60,218 bases of DNA from Sciscionella sediminilitoris (GCF_000737195.2 NZ_JALM01000025.1:1-60218), one strand, 5' to 3'; counted from the first letter of the stretch, positions 33,474-44,115 are shown. The notes: a model not told the origin generated them from the sequence alone. Numbers and translations are program-made.

Positions 33474-34667
33474 ATGGCGGCGACAGATGTGCTCGAGTAC
33501 CCCTTCGAGCAGCCGGCGGAGCTGGCGCCACCCGTGGAGTTCGCCGAACTGCGTGCCGAACGTCCGATCCAGCGCGTCGAGTTGCCCTACGGCGGTCAGG
33601 CCTGGCTCGTCACCCGGTACGCCGATGTGAAGCAGGTCTATGCCGATCCACGGTTCTCCCGTGCCGCGACGGTTGGGGAGGACATCCCGCGGACCACTCC
33701 GGCGCGGGTGCGCGCGGGCGGGCTGCTCGCGATGGATCCGCCGGAGCACTCGCGCCTGCGCAAGCTCGTCGCCAGCGCGTTCACCATGAAGAACGTGCAG
33801 CGCTGGCGCCCGCGCACCGAGCAGGTGGTCGGCGAACTGATCGCGGGCATGCGGCCGCCCGCGGATCTGGTCGATCAGTTCTGCCTGCCGCTCCCGGTGA
33901 CCGTGATCTGTGAACTGCTCGGGGTGCCCGCGACCGACCGGCATTTCTTCCAGCACTTCGCCCAGATCATGCTGAGTACGACGGCGGCGACGGCCGGGGA
34001 GATCGAGCAGGCGCGCGAGGAACTGTTCGCCTATCTGCGCGAGCACATCGCCGCGCGGCGTGCGCAGCCGGAAGGACAGCGCTCCCGGGACCTGCTCACC
34101 GATCTCGTGGAGGCCAGGGACAACACCGACCGGCTCAGCGAGGACGAGCTGGTGCAGATGGGCGTGGGTATCCTCGTCGCGGGGCACGAGACCACCGCGA
34201 ACCAGCTGGCGAACTTCACCTTCACGCTGCTGGACACCGGTCTGTGGGCACGCCTGGTCGAGCGGCCGGAACTGCTCGACTCCGCCGTGGAAGAGCTGCT
34301 GCGCTATGTACAGCTGGGCAATGGCGGCAGCGCGCGGGTCGCCACCGAGGATGTGGAGCTCGCCGGGGTCCTCGTGCGTGCCGGTGAATCAGTGATCGGC
34401 GCGCTCGGTTCGGCGAACCGGGACGAGTCGGTCTTCCCGGGCGCCGATCGGATCGACTTCGACCGGGAGACCAATCCGCATGTGGGGTTCGGGTACGGGG
34501 TGCATCACTGTCTCGGTGCGCAGCTGGCCCGGATGGAACTGCGGGTCGGGCTCGGCGCACTGATCGAGGCGTTCCCCGGACTGCGCTTCGCGGAGAGCGC
34601 CGAGCAGGTGCCCTGGCGGGTGGGGCGCCTGGTGCACGGGCCCAGGGAGCTACGCCTGCGCTGGTGA
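33474..34667 (+). CDS. Cytochrome P450
   Basis: A 397-residue bacterial class I P450 of CYP105/107-like type. The I-helix oxygen-activation motif AGHETT is at 236-241, the K-helix EELLR near 280, and the heme-thiolate loop FGYGVHHCLGAQLAR has its Cys near residue 346. The ATG at 33474 has AAGGAG 5 bases upstream; an in-frame ATG at 33447 is a leaderless alternative. No ferredoxin or reductase gene is adjacent, so electrons come from partners encoded elsewhere. The substrate is unknown. Confidence 0.93.
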   Translation: MAATDVLEYPFEQPAELAPPVEFAELRAERPIQRVELPYGGQAWLVTRYADVKQVYADPRFSRAATVGEDIPRTTPARVRAGGLLAMDPPEHSRLRKLVASAFTMKNVQRWRPRTEQVVGELIAGMRPPADLVDQFCLPLPVTVICELLGVPATDRHFFQHFAQIMLSTTAATAGEIEQAREELFAYLREHIAARRAQPEGQRSRDLLTDLVEARDNTDRLSEDELVQMGVGILVAGHETTANQLANFTFTLLDTGLWARLVERPELLDSAVEELLRYVQLGNGGSARVATEDVELAGVLVRAGESVIGALGSANRDESVFPGADRIDFDRETNPHVGFGYGVHHCLGAQLARMELRVGLGALIEAFPGLRFAESAEQVPWRVGRLVHGPRELRLRW

Positions 34668-34679
34668 GCACCGGCGCGG

Positions 34680-34714
34680 CCGGATCGGGGCGAGCCATGC
34701 CCGCCCCGATCCGG
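34680..34714. terminator. Bidirectional terminator between P450 and ilvD
   Basis: A perfect 13-bp inverted repeat, CCGGATCGGGGCG and its complement, with a 9-base loop, lies between convergent stop codons. No U tract. Confidence 0.6.
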
Positions 34715-34725
34715 AAACCTCGCCG

Positions 34726-36570
34726 CTACTTGGTGACGTCGCGGACCGCACCGGTCGAGGCGTCGGTGGCCATCCGGGCGTAGGCCCGCAGTGCCTGGGT
34801 GACCGGACGCTGCCGGTCCTTGGGCTGCCACGGCCGTTCGCTGGCCTCCATCTTGGCGCGGCGCTCGGCGATGGTGCTCTCGTTGACCAGCAGTTCGAGC
34901 TTGCGATCGTGCACGTCGATGAGGATCCGGTCGCCGTCCTCGATGAGCCCGATCAGCCCACCGCCCGCGGCCTCGGGGGAGATGTGCCCGATCGAGAGCC
35001 CTGAGGTACCGCCGGAGAACCGGCCGTCGGTGATCAGCGCACAGGACTTGCCGAGGCCACGGCCCTTGAGGAAGGAGGTCGGGTGCAGCATCTCCTGCAT
35101 GCCCGGTCCGCCGGAGGGGCCCTCGTAGCGGATCACCACGACATCCCCGGGCTGGACTTCCTTGTTCAGGATCGCCGAGACCGCCTGTTCCTGGGATTCG
35201 AGCACCCTGGCCGGGCCCTCGAAGTGCCACAGTTCCTCTTCGATGCCCGCGGTCTTGATCACCGCGCCGCGCTCGGCGAGGTTGCCGCGGAGCACCGCGA
35301 GCCCGCCGTCGACGGTGTAGGCGTGCTCGAGGTCGCGCACACAGCCGTTCGCCGCGTCGGTGTCCAGCTCGTCCCAGCGGTTACTGGTGGAGAAGGCCTC
35401 CGTGGTGCGCACCCCACCGGGGGCCGCGTGGTAGAGCTCGACGGCCTCCGCGCTCGGCGACTCGGCGCGGATGTCCCACGCGGAGAGCCATTCGTCCATT
35501 GTGGACGAGTGCACGGTGCGCACCCCGGTGTTGAGCTTGCCCGCACGGTAGAGCTCGCCGAGGATCGCCGGGATTCCACCGGCCCGGTGCACGTCCTCCA
35601 TGTGGTAGTCGGAGTTCGGCGCGACCTTGGAAAGGCAGGGCACATCCCGCGAGATGCGTTCGATGTCCGCGAGGGTGAAGTCGACCTCGCCCTCCTGCGC
35701 CGCGGCGAGGATGTGCAGCACGGTGTTGGTGGATCCGCCCATGGCCATATCGAGGGCCATGGCGTTCTCGAAGGCTTCCTTGCTCGCGATCTCCCGCGGC
35801 AGCGCCGAGGTGTCGTCCTGCTCGTAGTAGCGGCGGGCCAGTTCGACAACGGTCCGGCCGGCGTTCTCGAACAGTTCGCGGCGCGCGGCGTGCGTGGCGA
35901 GCGTGGAACCGTTACCCGGCAGGGAAAGCCCGAGCGCCTCGGTGAGGCAGTTCATCGAGTTCGCGGTGAACATCCCCGAGCAGGAACCACAGGTCGGGCA
36001 GGCGGACCGCTCGACGGCGGTCAGTCCGTCGGAGTCGACCCCGGAGTTCGCCGAGGCGGCGATGGCGGTGATCAGGTCGGTCGGCGCGTGCGCGACCCCG
36101 TCCACCACGACGGCCTTCCCGGCCTCCATCGGCCCACCGGAGACGAACACCACCGGGATGTTCAGCCGCATGGCGGCGTTGAGCATGCCGGGGGTGATCT
36201 TGTCGCAGTTGGAGATGCACACCAGCGCGTCGGCCTGGTGCGCGTTGACCATGTACTCGACGGAATCCGCGATGATCTCGCGCGAGGGCAGCGAGTAGAG
36301 CATTCCGGAATGCCCCATCGCGATCCCGTCGTCGACGGCGATGGTGTGGAATTCGCGCGCGATCCCCCCGGCCTCGGCGACCGCCTCGGCCACGATCTGG
36401 CCGAGGTCGCGGAGGTGTACGTGACCGGGCACGAACTGAGTGTAGGAATTGGCGATGGCCACCATCGGTTTGCCGAAATCGCTGTCGGTCATACCGGTGG
36501 CGCGCCACAGGGCCCTGGCCCCCGCGGCGTTGCGACCATGCGTTGTGGTCTTGGAGCGCAGTTCGGGCAC
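34726..36570 (-). CDS. ilvD: Dihydroxy-acid dehydratase
   Basis: A 614-residue Fe-S dehydratase for valine, isoleucine and leucine synthesis, converting dihydroxy acids to 2-keto acids. Cluster-binding cysteines lie in [11 protein letters not shown] and [16 protein letters not shown], and the Ser in PGSTAGG-like SGGPMEAGK is conserved. The length equals the long-form IlvD. The GTG start has a strong GGAGGA just upstream. It is on the opposite strand from ilvBNC, about 0.9 kb away with a PH-domain gene between, so control is separate. Confidence 0.97.
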   Translation of the reverse strand: MPELRSKTTTHGRNAAGARALWRATGMTDSDFGKPMVAIANSYTQFVPGHVHLRDLGQIVAEAVAEAGGIAREFHTIAVDDGIAMGHSGMLYSLPSREIIADSVEYMVNAHQADALVCISNCDKITPGMLNAAMRLNIPVVFVSGGPMEAGKAVVVDGVAHAPTDLITAIAASANSGVDSDGLTAVERSACPTCGSCSGMFTANSMNCLTEALGLSLPGNGSTLATHAARRELFENAGRTVVELARRYYEQDDTSALPREIASKEAFENAMALDMAMGGSTNTVLHILAAAQEGEVDFTLADIERISRDVPCLSKVAPNSDYHMEDVHRAGGIPAILGELYRAGKLNTGVRTVHSSTMDEWLSAWDIRAESPSAEAVELYHAAPGGVRTTEAFSTSNRWDELDTDAANGCVRDLEHAYTVDGGLAVLRGNLAERGAVIKTAGIEEELWHFEGPARVLESQEQAVSAILNKEVQPGDVVVIRYEGPSGGPGMQEMLHPTSFLKGRGLGKSCALITDGRFSGGTSGLSIGHISPEAAGGGLIGLIEDGDRILIDVHDRKLELLVNESTIAERRAKMEASERPWQPKDRQRPVTQALRAYARMATDASTGAVRDVTK

Positions 36571-36745
36571 GGCTCCTCCGTGATCGAATACGAAAATTGT
36601 CGAGGCAGGCGTCAGCGGGCGCGCACCTGATTGAACGCGCCGCGGCGCCGTAATGGGCCGGTGGTGGCCAGTTTACTCCTGTATCGCACCGGGTTTCGCG
36701 GTGACCGGACACCCGGACCCGGTCAGGACGCCTCTCGGGCGATGC

Positions 36746-37159
36746 TCACTCGCGCGGTTTCTCGGTGGGATCGGCGATGAGACCACCGGACATCAGCGAG
36801 AGCGCGGGCACGTGGCGCAGCCGGACGGTCGGCAGGGTGAACTCGGTCTCGTCCGCGAGCACCGCGCGTACCCAGGAACGCTCACCGAGCCGCAGCGAGC
36901 GCAGCGCGGACCACGGAATGTGCTTGCTGCCCGCGAGACCGCGCACGTGCAGCCCCTCGGCGTCCACGATGGTGCGCAGCCGGATCACCGCGTATCCGGC
37001 GGCGAGCGGGAAGACGTAGATCAGCCACAGCGGCGGCCAGCCGGAGGCGAACGGAATCGCGAAGACCATGACGGCGAGCACGGCGAGCAGGCTCGTGCGC
37101 GGGAAGCGGAAGACGAGCCGCTTCGGCAGCGTGGGCTCGGCTTGTTCCTGGTCCGACAT
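36746..37159 (-). CDS. PH-domain membrane protein
   Basis: A 137-residue protein with two membrane helices (residues 22-65, with TSLLAVLAVMVFAIPFASGW and LWLIYVFPLAAGYAVI) followed by a bacterial PH-like domain, TIVDAEGLHVRGLAGSKHIPW. This layout is widespread in actinobacteria beside ilvB/ilvD genes, but its function is unknown. The start at 37159 has AAGGA about 10 bases upstream; a GTG at 37183 is an alternative. Confidence 0.82.
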   Translation of the reverse strand: MSDQEQAEPTLPKRLVFRFPRTSLLAVLAVMVFAIPFASGWPPLWLIYVFPLAAGYAVIRLRTIVDAEGLHVRGLAGSKHIPWSALRSLRLGERSWVRAVLADETEFTLPTVRLRHVPALSLMSGGLIADPTEKPRE

Positions 37160-37261
37160 CTGTTCGTCCTTCGTCACCGGCACCCGTCAAGAGTGCCTTA
37201 GCACGATGGGGTGGTGCCACACACCCCCTGGTTTCATCATCCGGGACATGATTCCCGCCCT

Positions 37262-37292
37262 GTTGACGGATCGGACCGTCAACCGTTAACCT
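37262..37292 (+). promoter_or_regulatory. ilvB operon promoter with overlapping operator
   Basis: A -35 TTGACG (37263-37268) is 18 bases from a -10 TAACCT (37287-37292), eight bases before the leader peptide start. A perfect 8-bp inverted repeat, GTTGACGG-6 nt-CCGTCAAC (37262-37283), overlaps the -35. It is likely a repressor site in addition to attenuation. Confidence 0.6.
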
Positions 37293-37299
37293 TCCGCCC

Positions 37300-37347
37300 A
37301 TGATGTACACGAGCATTCTCGTACTTCCAGGGCGCGTCGACGCCTGA
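37300..37347 (+). CDS. ilvB leader peptide
   Basis: A 15-codon open reading frame reading MMYTSILVLPGRVDA. Ile-Leu-Val-Leu stand in a row at codons 6-9, the three amino acids whose supply this operon controls. It starts 8 bases after the -10 and stops inside the loop of the pause hairpin, exactly as needed for ribosome-mediated attenuation. A second ATG follows immediately. The ribosome-binding site is poor, and translation may be nearly leaderless. Confidence 0.8.
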   Translation: MMYTSILVLPGRVDA

Positions 37348-37401
37348 GAAGTAGCTCGTCGACGCGCACCCTCGAACGACCCAGGTCGTCGGGGGTTTTT
37401 T
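37332..37401 (+). promoter_or_regulatory. ilvBNC transcription attenuator
   Basis: The pause hairpin has an 11-bp perfect stem, GCGCGTCGACG (37332-37342) with 37357-37367. The terminator follows: ACGACC/GGTCGT core reinforced by CCC/GGG (37369-37395) and six T (37396-37401). Ribosome stalling at Ile, Leu or Val codons would cover the first stem and favour read-through. Branched-chain attenuators before ilvB are known in actinobacteria. Confidence 0.83.
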
Positions 37402-37439
37402 CGTGTCTGGACCCGAAAAAAAGGTAAGAAGGCAGGCAG

Positions 37440-39368
37440 ATGACAAGCGCAACGCGTCGGGCACGCGGTGAGGATCCCGGTCAGTCCGGGGACAAATCCG
37501 CGAAACCCGGCCAGGGAAAGCAGGCAGCGCAGCGACCGGTCCCGGCTCCGCCGAGTGGCGCCCCAGTACGCGTCACCGGTGCGCAGTCCCTCGTCCGTTC
37601 GCTCGAGGAGGTCGGAGCGGAGGTGGTCTTCGGGATTCCCGGAGGCACGATTCTTCCCGCCTACGATCCGCTGCTTGACTCGACCCGGGTGCGCCACGTG
37701 CTCGTCCGCCACGAACAGGGCGCCGGGCATGCCGCGACCGGGTACGCGCAGGCCACGGGCAAGGTCGGGGTGTGCATGGCGACCTCGGGCCCGGGCGCGA
37801 CGAACCTGGTCACCCCGCTCGCCGACGCGCACATGGACTCGGTCCCGGTCGTGGCGATCACCGGCCAGCAGAGCAGGGCGCTGATCGGCACCGATGCCTT
37901 CCAGGAAGCCGACATCTGCGGTATCACGATGCCGGTGACCAAACACAACTTCCTGGTCACCGAGGCGCGGGACATCCCGCGCGCGGTCGCGGAGGCCTTC
38001 CACATCGCCTCCACCGGGCGCCCCGGCCCGGTCGTGGTGGACATCCCGAAGGACGTCCTGCAGGAGGCGACCTCGTTCTCCTGGCCGCCGGAACTCGACC
38101 TGCCCGGTTACCGGCCGACCACCCGCCCGCACGGCAAGCAGGTGCGCGAGGCGGCGCGGTTGCTGGCCAAGTCCAGCAGGCCGGTGCTCTACGTCGGCGG
38201 CGGAGTGATCAAGTCCGGCGCGGACGCCGAGCTGCGTAACCTCGCCGAGCTCACCGGGGTCCCGGTGGTCACCACGCTGATGGCGCGCGGGGCCTTCCCG
38301 GACTCGCATCCCTCGCATCTGGGCATGCCCGGCATGCACGGCTCGGTGGCCGCGGTGGCCTCCATGCAGCGCGCGGACCTGATCATCGCGCTCGGCACCC
38401 GGTTCGACGACCGGGTCACCGGGCAGCTCGACTCCTTCGCGCCCTCGGCGACCGTGGTGCACGCGGACATCGACCCCGCGGAGATCTCCAAGAACCGGCA
38501 CGCGGACGTGCCGATCGTGGGGGACGCCAAGGAGATCATCACCGAGCTCATCGATGCGGTGAAGGAGCAGCACACCCAGAAGGGCCCGGTCGGCGACTAC
38601 ACCGCGTGGTGGGAGTACCTGAACGACGCGCGGGGAACCTTCCCGCTCGGCTACGAATGGCCGAGCGACGGGACGCTGTCCCCGCAGTACGTCATCGAAC
38701 GCATCGGCGCGCTGGTCGGGCCGGAGGCGGTGTACGCGGCCGGGGTCGGCCAGCACCAGATGTGGGCCGCCCAGTTCATCGGCTACGAGCGGCCGCGCAG
38801 CTGGATCAACTCCGGAGGCCTCGGCACCATGGGCTTCGCGGTGCCCGCCGCGATGGGGGCCAAGTTCGGGGTCCCGGACAAGCAGGTGTGGGCCATCGAC
38901 GGGGACGGCTGTTTCCAGATGACCAACCAGGAGCTGGCCACCTGCGCGATCGAGGACGCCCCGATCAAGGTCGCCGTGATCAACAACGGCAATCTGGGAA
39001 TGGTCCGCCAGTGGCAGCACCTGTTCTACGACGAGCGGTACTCGAACACCGATCTCGGCACCCAGAAACACAATATCCCGGATTTCCCGATGCTCGCCGA
39101 GGCGCTCGGCTGCGCGGGTCTTCGCGCGGAGAGCAAAGAACAGGTCGACGCGGTCATCAAGCAGGCGATGGAAATCAATGACCGCCCCGTGGTCATCGAT
39201 TTCGTCGTCGGCAAGGATGCTCAGGTGTGGCCGATGGTCGCCGCCGGAACGGGAAACGACGAAATCATGGCGGCCCGCGATATACGCCCGCTTTTCGACA
39301 GCGATGATGTCGCACCGCCGGTCGAGGAATCGGAAATGATCGACGAAGCGAAGCGGGGGCGGCAATGA
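37440..39368 (+). CDS. ilvB: Acetolactate synthase large subunit
   Basis: A 642-residue ThDP-dependent acetohydroxyacid synthase. The catalytic Glu lies in [14 protein letters not shown] near residue 85, and the ThDP/Mg site [15 protein letters not shown] with [13 protein letters not shown] near 480-520. The N-terminal 40 residues are a low-complexity Lys/Gly/Pro extension typical of actinobacteria. It makes acetolactate and acetohydroxybutyrate for valine, leucine and isoleucine. The ATG at 37440 overlaps no other start. It overlaps ilvN by 4 bp (ATGA). Confidence 0.98.
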   Translation: MTSATRRARGEDPGQSGDKSAKPGQGKQAAQRPVPAPPSGAPVRVTGAQSLVRSLEEVGAEVVFGIPGGTILPAYDPLLDSTRVRHVLVRHEQGAGHAATGYAQATGKVGVCMATSGPGATNLVTPLADAHMDSVPVVAITGQQSRALIGTDAFQEADICGITMPVTKHNFLVTEARDIPRAVAEAFHIASTGRPGPVVVDIPKDVLQEATSFSWPPELDLPGYRPTTRPHGKQVREAARLLAKSSRPVLYVGGGVIKSGADAELRNLAELTGVPVVTTLMARGAFPDSHPSHLGMPGMHGSVAAVASMQRADLIIALGTRFDDRVTGQLDSFAPSATVVHADIDPAEISKNRHADVPIVGDAKEIITELIDAVKEQHTQKGPVGDYTAWWEYLNDARGTFPLGYEWPSDGTLSPQYVIERIGALVGPEAVYAAGVGQHQMWAAQFIGYERPRSWINSGGLGTMGFAVPAAMGAKFGVPDKQVWAIDGDGCFQMTNQELATCAIEDAPIKVAVINNGNLGMVRQWQHLFYDERYSNTDLGTQKHNIPDFPMLAEALGCAGLRAESKEQVDAVIKQAMEINDRPVVIDFVVGKDAQVWPMVAAGTGNDEIMAARDIRPLFDSDDVAPPVEESEMIDEAKRGRQ

Positions 39369-39871
39369 GTTCACACACACTTTCGGTTCTCGTCGAGAAC
39401 AAACCGGGTGTTCTCGCGCGGGTTTCCGGTCTGTTCTCGCGGCGCGGATTCAATATCGAATCGCTCGCGGTCGGGCCGACCGAGAATCCGGATGTCTCCC
39501 GTATGACCATCGTGGTCTCGGTGGAGGAGTTCCCACTCGAACAGGTCACCAAGCAGCTCAACAAGCTGGTGAACGTGATCAAGATCGTCGAGCTCGAACC
39601 TGCCGTCTCCGTACAGCGGGAGTTGCTGTTGGTGAAGGTGCGCGCGGACGCGACCGTGCGCAGCCAGGTGCTGGAAACCGTACAGCTGTTCCGCGCTAAG
39701 GTAGTCGACGTCTCGCCAGAAGCGGTCACCGTCGAAGCCACGGGCAACACCGATAAACTGGCCGCGCTGTTGCGGATGCTCGAACCGTACGGGCTCCGGG
39801 AAATAGTGCAGTCCGGAATGGTGGCACTCGGCAGGGGAGCGCGGTCGATCACCGCTACCTCGGTGCGCTGA
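39365..39871 (+). CDS. ilvN: Acetolactate synthase regulatory subunit
   Basis: A 168-residue small subunit with an N-terminal ACT domain ([20 protein letters not shown]) that binds valine and confers feedback inhibition, and a C-terminal domain that activates the large subunit. Its start overlaps the ilvB stop by 4 bp, which couples production of the two subunits in matched amounts. ilvC follows 51 bases later. Confidence 0.97.
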   Translation: MSSHTLSVLVENKPGVLARVSGLFSRRGFNIESLAVGPTENPDVSRMTIVVSVEEFPLEQVTKQLNKLVNVIKIVELEPAVSVQRELLLVKVRADATVRSQVLETVQLFRAKVVDVSPEAVTVEATGNTDKLAALLRMLEPYGLREIVQSGMVALGRGARSITATSVR

Positions 39872-39919
39872 GTAGTTCGACAACCCGAGCAAGATCGAAC
39901 GTTGGAAGGAAAGCAATAA

Positions 39920-40936
<1,017 letters not shown>

Positions 40937-40987
40937 GTGCGAGTTGCGGGGGTGGTGAGAGCGGCCTCGCCGCTCGAGAAGACCCGG

Positions 40988-41026
40988 ATCGGGGCACTGT
41001 CCATTGCGGACGGTGCCCCGATTTTT
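40988..41026 (+). terminator. Intrinsic terminator after ilvC
   Basis: A 15-bp stem with one G-U pair (ATCGGGGCACTGTCC with 41008-41022) and a short ATTGC loop, followed by T5. It ends the ilvBNC transcript. Confidence 0.88.
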
Positions 41027-41071
41027 GTGTACGGAGTGTGATTGGCCGGTATTCCATGTAGTTGTACGCCC

Positions 41072-41131
41072 TGGACGTCCCGAGTTCGAGCACTACACTG
41101 CTGGCTGAGGTGGGCACAGTGCGGTGTCCAC
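41072..41131 (+). promoter_or_regulatory. Putative serA promoter and operator-like repeat
   Basis: A -35-like TGGACG (41072-41077) lies 16 bases from the -10 TACACT (41094-41099). Downstream, TGGGCAC and GTGTCCA form an imperfect inverted repeat in the untranslated region before serA (start 41180). The promoter assignment is by motif only. Confidence 0.4.
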
Positions 41132-41179
41132 TGGTTGTGTCCTATGTTTCGCGTACCACGCAGGAAATGAGCAGCTATC

Positions 41180-42775
41180 GTGACTAACGCAAGTCGTCCA
41201 GTCGTTCTGATCGCAGAGAAGCTCGCGCCCTCCGTGCTGGAAGTGCTCGGTGATGAACTCGAGATCCGCCACGTGGACGGGACCGACCGATCCGCGTTGC
41301 TCGCGGCGGTCCCCGAGGCGGATGCCTTGCTCGTGCGCTCGGCAACCAAGGTCGACGCCGAGGTGTACGCCGCGGGCAGCAAGCTCAAGGTCGTCGCCCG
41401 CGCCGGGGTGGGACTGGACAATGTCGAGGTCGAGGCGGCCACGGCCAAGGGCGTCATGGTGGTGAACGCGCCGACCTCGAACATCGTCTCCGCGGCCGAG
41501 CACGCGATCGCGCTGCTGCTCTCGGTGGCGCGCCGGGTCCCCGCGGCCTGTGCGAGCCTGCTCGGCGGGGAGTGGAAGCGCTCCTCCTACTCGGGTGTGG
41601 AGATCAACGGCAAGACGGTGGGCATCGTCGGGTTCGGCAAGATCGGTCAGCTGGTCGCGCAGCGGCTCGCCGCGTTCGGCGCGAACCTGATCGCCTACGA
41701 CCCGTACGTCTCGGCCGCGCGGGCCGCACAGCTCGGTGTCGAGGTGGTGGAGCTGGACGAACTGCTCTCCCGCGCCGACGCGATCTCCGTGCACCTGCCC
41801 AAGACCCCGGAGACCAAGGGCCTGATCGACGCCGAGAAGCTGGCCAAGGTCAAGCCGGGCGTGATCATCGTGAACGCGGCACGCGGCGGGCTCGTGGACG
41901 AGCAGGCGCTGGCCGATGCGATCCGCGAGGGCCGGGTCGGCGGCGCGGGCATCGACGTGTTCAGCGCCGAACCGACCACCGAGAGCCCGCTGTTCGGCCT
42001 GGACAACGTGGTGGTGACCCCGCACCTCGGTGCCTCGACCGCGGAGGCGCAGGACCGCGCGGGCACCGATGTGGCGCGGTCGACCCTGCTGGCGCTGCGC
42101 GGCGAGTTCGTCCCGGACGCGGTGAACGTGGCCGGTGGACCGGTCGGCGAGGAGGTGCGCCCGTTCCTCCCGCTCACCCAGAAACTGGGCACCGTGGTCG
42201 CCGCGCTCTCGGCCAAGGCACCCACCTCGATCACCGTCGCGGTGCGCGGCGAGATCTCCGGCGAGGACGTGACGGTGCTCCCGCTGGCCGCGCTGCGCGG
42301 GGTGTTCGCCGATCTGGTCGATGAGCAGGTCACCTTCGTGAACGCGCCGAACCTCGCCGAGGAGCTCGGGGTGCGCGCCGATGTGCAGACCGAGTCGGAG
42401 AGCCCGAACCACCGCAGCCTGGTCACCGTGCGCGCGACCGGGTCCGACGGCTCCACGATCTCCGTCTCCGGCACCCTGACCGGGCTGGACGAGGTGGAGA
42501 AGCTGGTGGAGATCAACGGCAGGCACTTCGACCTGCGCGCCGAGGGCACCGTGCTGCTGCTCGAGTACGCCGACCGGCCGGGCGTGATGGGCACCGCGGG
42601 AACCCTGCTCGGTGAGGCCGGGGTGAACATCGAGGCGGCCCAGCTGTCCCAGACCACGAGCGGCTCCGAGGCGACCATGCTCATCCGGGTGGATCACGCG
42701 GTGGACGAGTCGGTGCTCGCCAAGATCGGCGCGGCGATCGGCGCACGCACCGCGCACTCGATCGATTTCCGCTGA
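41180..42775 (+). CDS. serA: D-3-phosphoglycerate dehydrogenase
   Basis: A 531-residue long-type enzyme for the first step of serine synthesis. The NAD loop VGIVGFGKIGQLVAQRLAAF is near residue 150, catalytic Arg/Glu/His in the segments ending PHLGASTAEAQ near 280. An allosteric substrate-binding domain (about 320-450) and a C-terminal ACT domain (LLEYADRPGVMGTAGTLL) for serine inhibition follow, as in the mycobacterial enzyme. GTG start. It stands between ilvC and leuB, as in many actinobacteria, but has its own promoter. Confidence 0.97.
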   Translation: MTNASRPVVLIAEKLAPSVLEVLGDELEIRHVDGTDRSALLAAVPEADALLVRSATKVDAEVYAAGSKLKVVARAGVGLDNVEVEAATAKGVMVVNAPTSNIVSAAEHAIALLLSVARRVPAACASLLGGEWKRSSYSGVEINGKTVGIVGFGKIGQLVAQRLAAFGANLIAYDPYVSAARAAQLGVEVVELDELLSRADAISVHLPKTPETKGLIDAEKLAKVKPGVIIVNAARGGLVDEQALADAIREGRVGGAGIDVFSAEPTTESPLFGLDNVVVTPHLGASTAEAQDRAGTDVARSTLLALRGEFVPDAVNVAGGPVGEEVRPFLPLTQKLGTVVAALSAKAPTSITVAVRGEISGEDVTVLPLAALRGVFADLVDEQVTFVNAPNLAEELGVRADVQTESESPNHRSLVTVRATGSDGSTISVSGTLTGLDEVEKLVEINGRHFDLRAEGTVLLLEYADRPGVMGTAGTLLGEAGVNIEAAQLSQTTSGSEATMLIRVDHAVDESVLAKIGAAIGARTAHSIDFR

Positions 42776-42865
42776 TCAGCTTCTCGCGATTTGGACACCG
42801 TCGCTCGTCCGGCGCCGGGTGTCGCCCGGTAGTGTGCTCGGTAAGCGATAACAGTGGAGGTTTAG

Positions 42866-43909
42866 ATGCGGCTTGCCGTGCTCCCAGGTGATGGGATCGG
42901 TCCAGAGGTCATCGGCGAAGCGCTGAAGGTGCTCGACGAGGTCTCGCCGGGTGCCGAGGTCACGCGCTACGACCTCGGTGCGACCCGCTGGCACGCCACC
43001 GGGGAGCTGCTCCCCGAGTCGGTGCTTTCCGAGCTGCGGGACCAGGACGCGATCCTGCTCGGCGCGGTGGGGGACCCGACCGTGCCGAGCGGCATCCTGG
43101 AGCGCGGCCTGCTGCTGAACCTGCGTTTCGAGCTCGATCACGCGGTGAACCTGCGGCCCTCGAAGCTCTACCCGGGGGTGCGCAGCCCGCTCGCCGAGCC
43201 GCCGGAGATCGACCTGGTCGTCGTGCGCGAGGGCACCGAGGGGCTCTACGCGGGCAATGGCGGGATCCTGCGCAAGGACACCAAGCACGAGGTGGCCACC
43301 GAGGTCAGCGTGAACACCATGCACGGGGTGGACCGGGTGGTGCGGGACGCGTTCGCCCGTGCCTCGGCCCGCCCGCGCAAGCACCTGACCCTGGTGCACA
43401 AGACCAACGTGCTCGCCCACGCGGGCTCGCTGTGGTCCCGCGTGGTCGAGGAAGTCTCCTTCGAGCACCCCGAGGTGACCGTCTCCTACCAGCACGTCGA
43501 CTCGGTGACCATCCACCTGGTCACCGATCCCGCACGGTACGACGTGATCGTCACCGACAACATGTTCGGCGACATCATCACCGACCTGGCTGCCGCGGTG
43601 ACCGGTGGGATCGGGCTCGCGGCCTCCGGCAGCCTCGACGTGAGCGGCACCAACCCCGCGCTGTTCGAGCCGGTGCACGGGTCCGCCCCGGACATCGCCG
43701 GGCAGGGGATCGCCGATCCGACGGCCGCGGTGCTCTCGCTTTCGCTGCTGCTCGACCACATCGGTGAGCGCGAGGCGGCGCGGCGCATCGAGGCCTCGGT
43801 CGCGTTCGACCTCGCCACCCGGGACCACGCGAACCCGGGGACCACCTCGGCCATCGGCGACCGGCTCGCCGCACTCGTTTCCGCGCCACAGCACGGAACC
43901 GGCGCATGA
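42866..43909 (+). CDS. leuB: 3-isopropylmalate dehydrogenase
   Basis: A 347-residue beta-decarboxylating dehydrogenase. It starts [20 protein letters not shown], and the NAD site [20 protein letters not shown] plus the metal-binding Asp residues of [16 protein letters not shown] are intact. It serves leucine synthesis; in the citramalate route it would also oxidise 3-methylmalate for isoleucine, which fits its position before cimA. GTGGAGG precedes the ATG. Confidence 0.97.
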   Translation: MRLAVLPGDGIGPEVIGEALKVLDEVSPGAEVTRYDLGATRWHATGELLPESVLSELRDQDAILLGAVGDPTVPSGILERGLLLNLRFELDHAVNLRPSKLYPGVRSPLAEPPEIDLVVVREGTEGLYAGNGGILRKDTKHEVATEVSVNTMHGVDRVVRDAFARASARPRKHLTLVHKTNVLAHAGSLWSRVVEEVSFEHPEVTVSYQHVDSVTIHLVTDPARYDVIVTDNMFGDIITDLAAAVTGGIGLAASGSLDVSGTNPALFEPVHGSAPDIAGQGIADPTAAVLSLSLLLDHIGEREAARRIEASVAFDLATRDHANPGTTSAIGDRLAALVSAPQHGTGA

Positions 43910-43944
43910 CCGGCGGTTGGACAACGTCGGCAGCGCATGCGATC

Positions 43945-44007
43945 ATGCCGCACATGAAGCGTGTCACCAGCACCGCGACCGGCATTATCGCCAAGCGCAT
44001 CGGGTAG
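43945..44007 (+). CDS. cimA leader peptide
   Basis: A short open reading frame with in-frame ATGs at 43945 and 43954. From the second start it reads MKRVTSTATGIIAKRIG, with three Ile codons (ATT, ATC, ATC) in its last seven residues. The last Ile codon lies within the 5' arm of the following pause hairpin, and the stop codon is just after that arm. This is the expected layout of an isoleucine-sensing leader for citramalate synthase. No clear Shine-Dalgarno is present. Confidence 0.75.
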   Translation: MPHMKRVTSTATGIIAKRIG

Positions 44008-44068
44008 CCGTTCACAAAACGCACCCGATGCGCCAACCTCCCGTATTCGTACGGGAGGTTCTTTTTTT
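43995..44068 (+). promoter_or_regulatory. cimA transcription attenuator
   Basis: The pause hairpin is 11 bp perfect (GCGCATCGGGT, 43995-44005, with 44023-44033). One base later begins a perfect 11-bp terminator stem (AACCTCCCGTA, 44035-44045, with 44050-44060), closed by a TTCG tetraloop and followed by C and seven T. The start of cimA lies 48 bases downstream. Stalling of a ribosome at Ile codons should disrupt the first hairpin; the competing antiterminator is not obvious by eye. Confidence 0.85.
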
Positions 44069-44115
44069 GCTTCTGCCCGATCAGCACAGCGTCCCGCCAC
44101 CACAGGAGAACCACC

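Noticed and set aside
36571-36745. A leader peptide or attenuator for ilvD
   Set aside because: No run of Ile, Leu or Val codons and no hairpin with a T tract was found on the minus strand; only a strong ribosome-binding site is clear.
36882-39380. An 832-codon minus-strand frame through ilvB
   Set aside because: Antisense shadow of ilvB and its leader; it crosses the ilvB promoter and attenuator.
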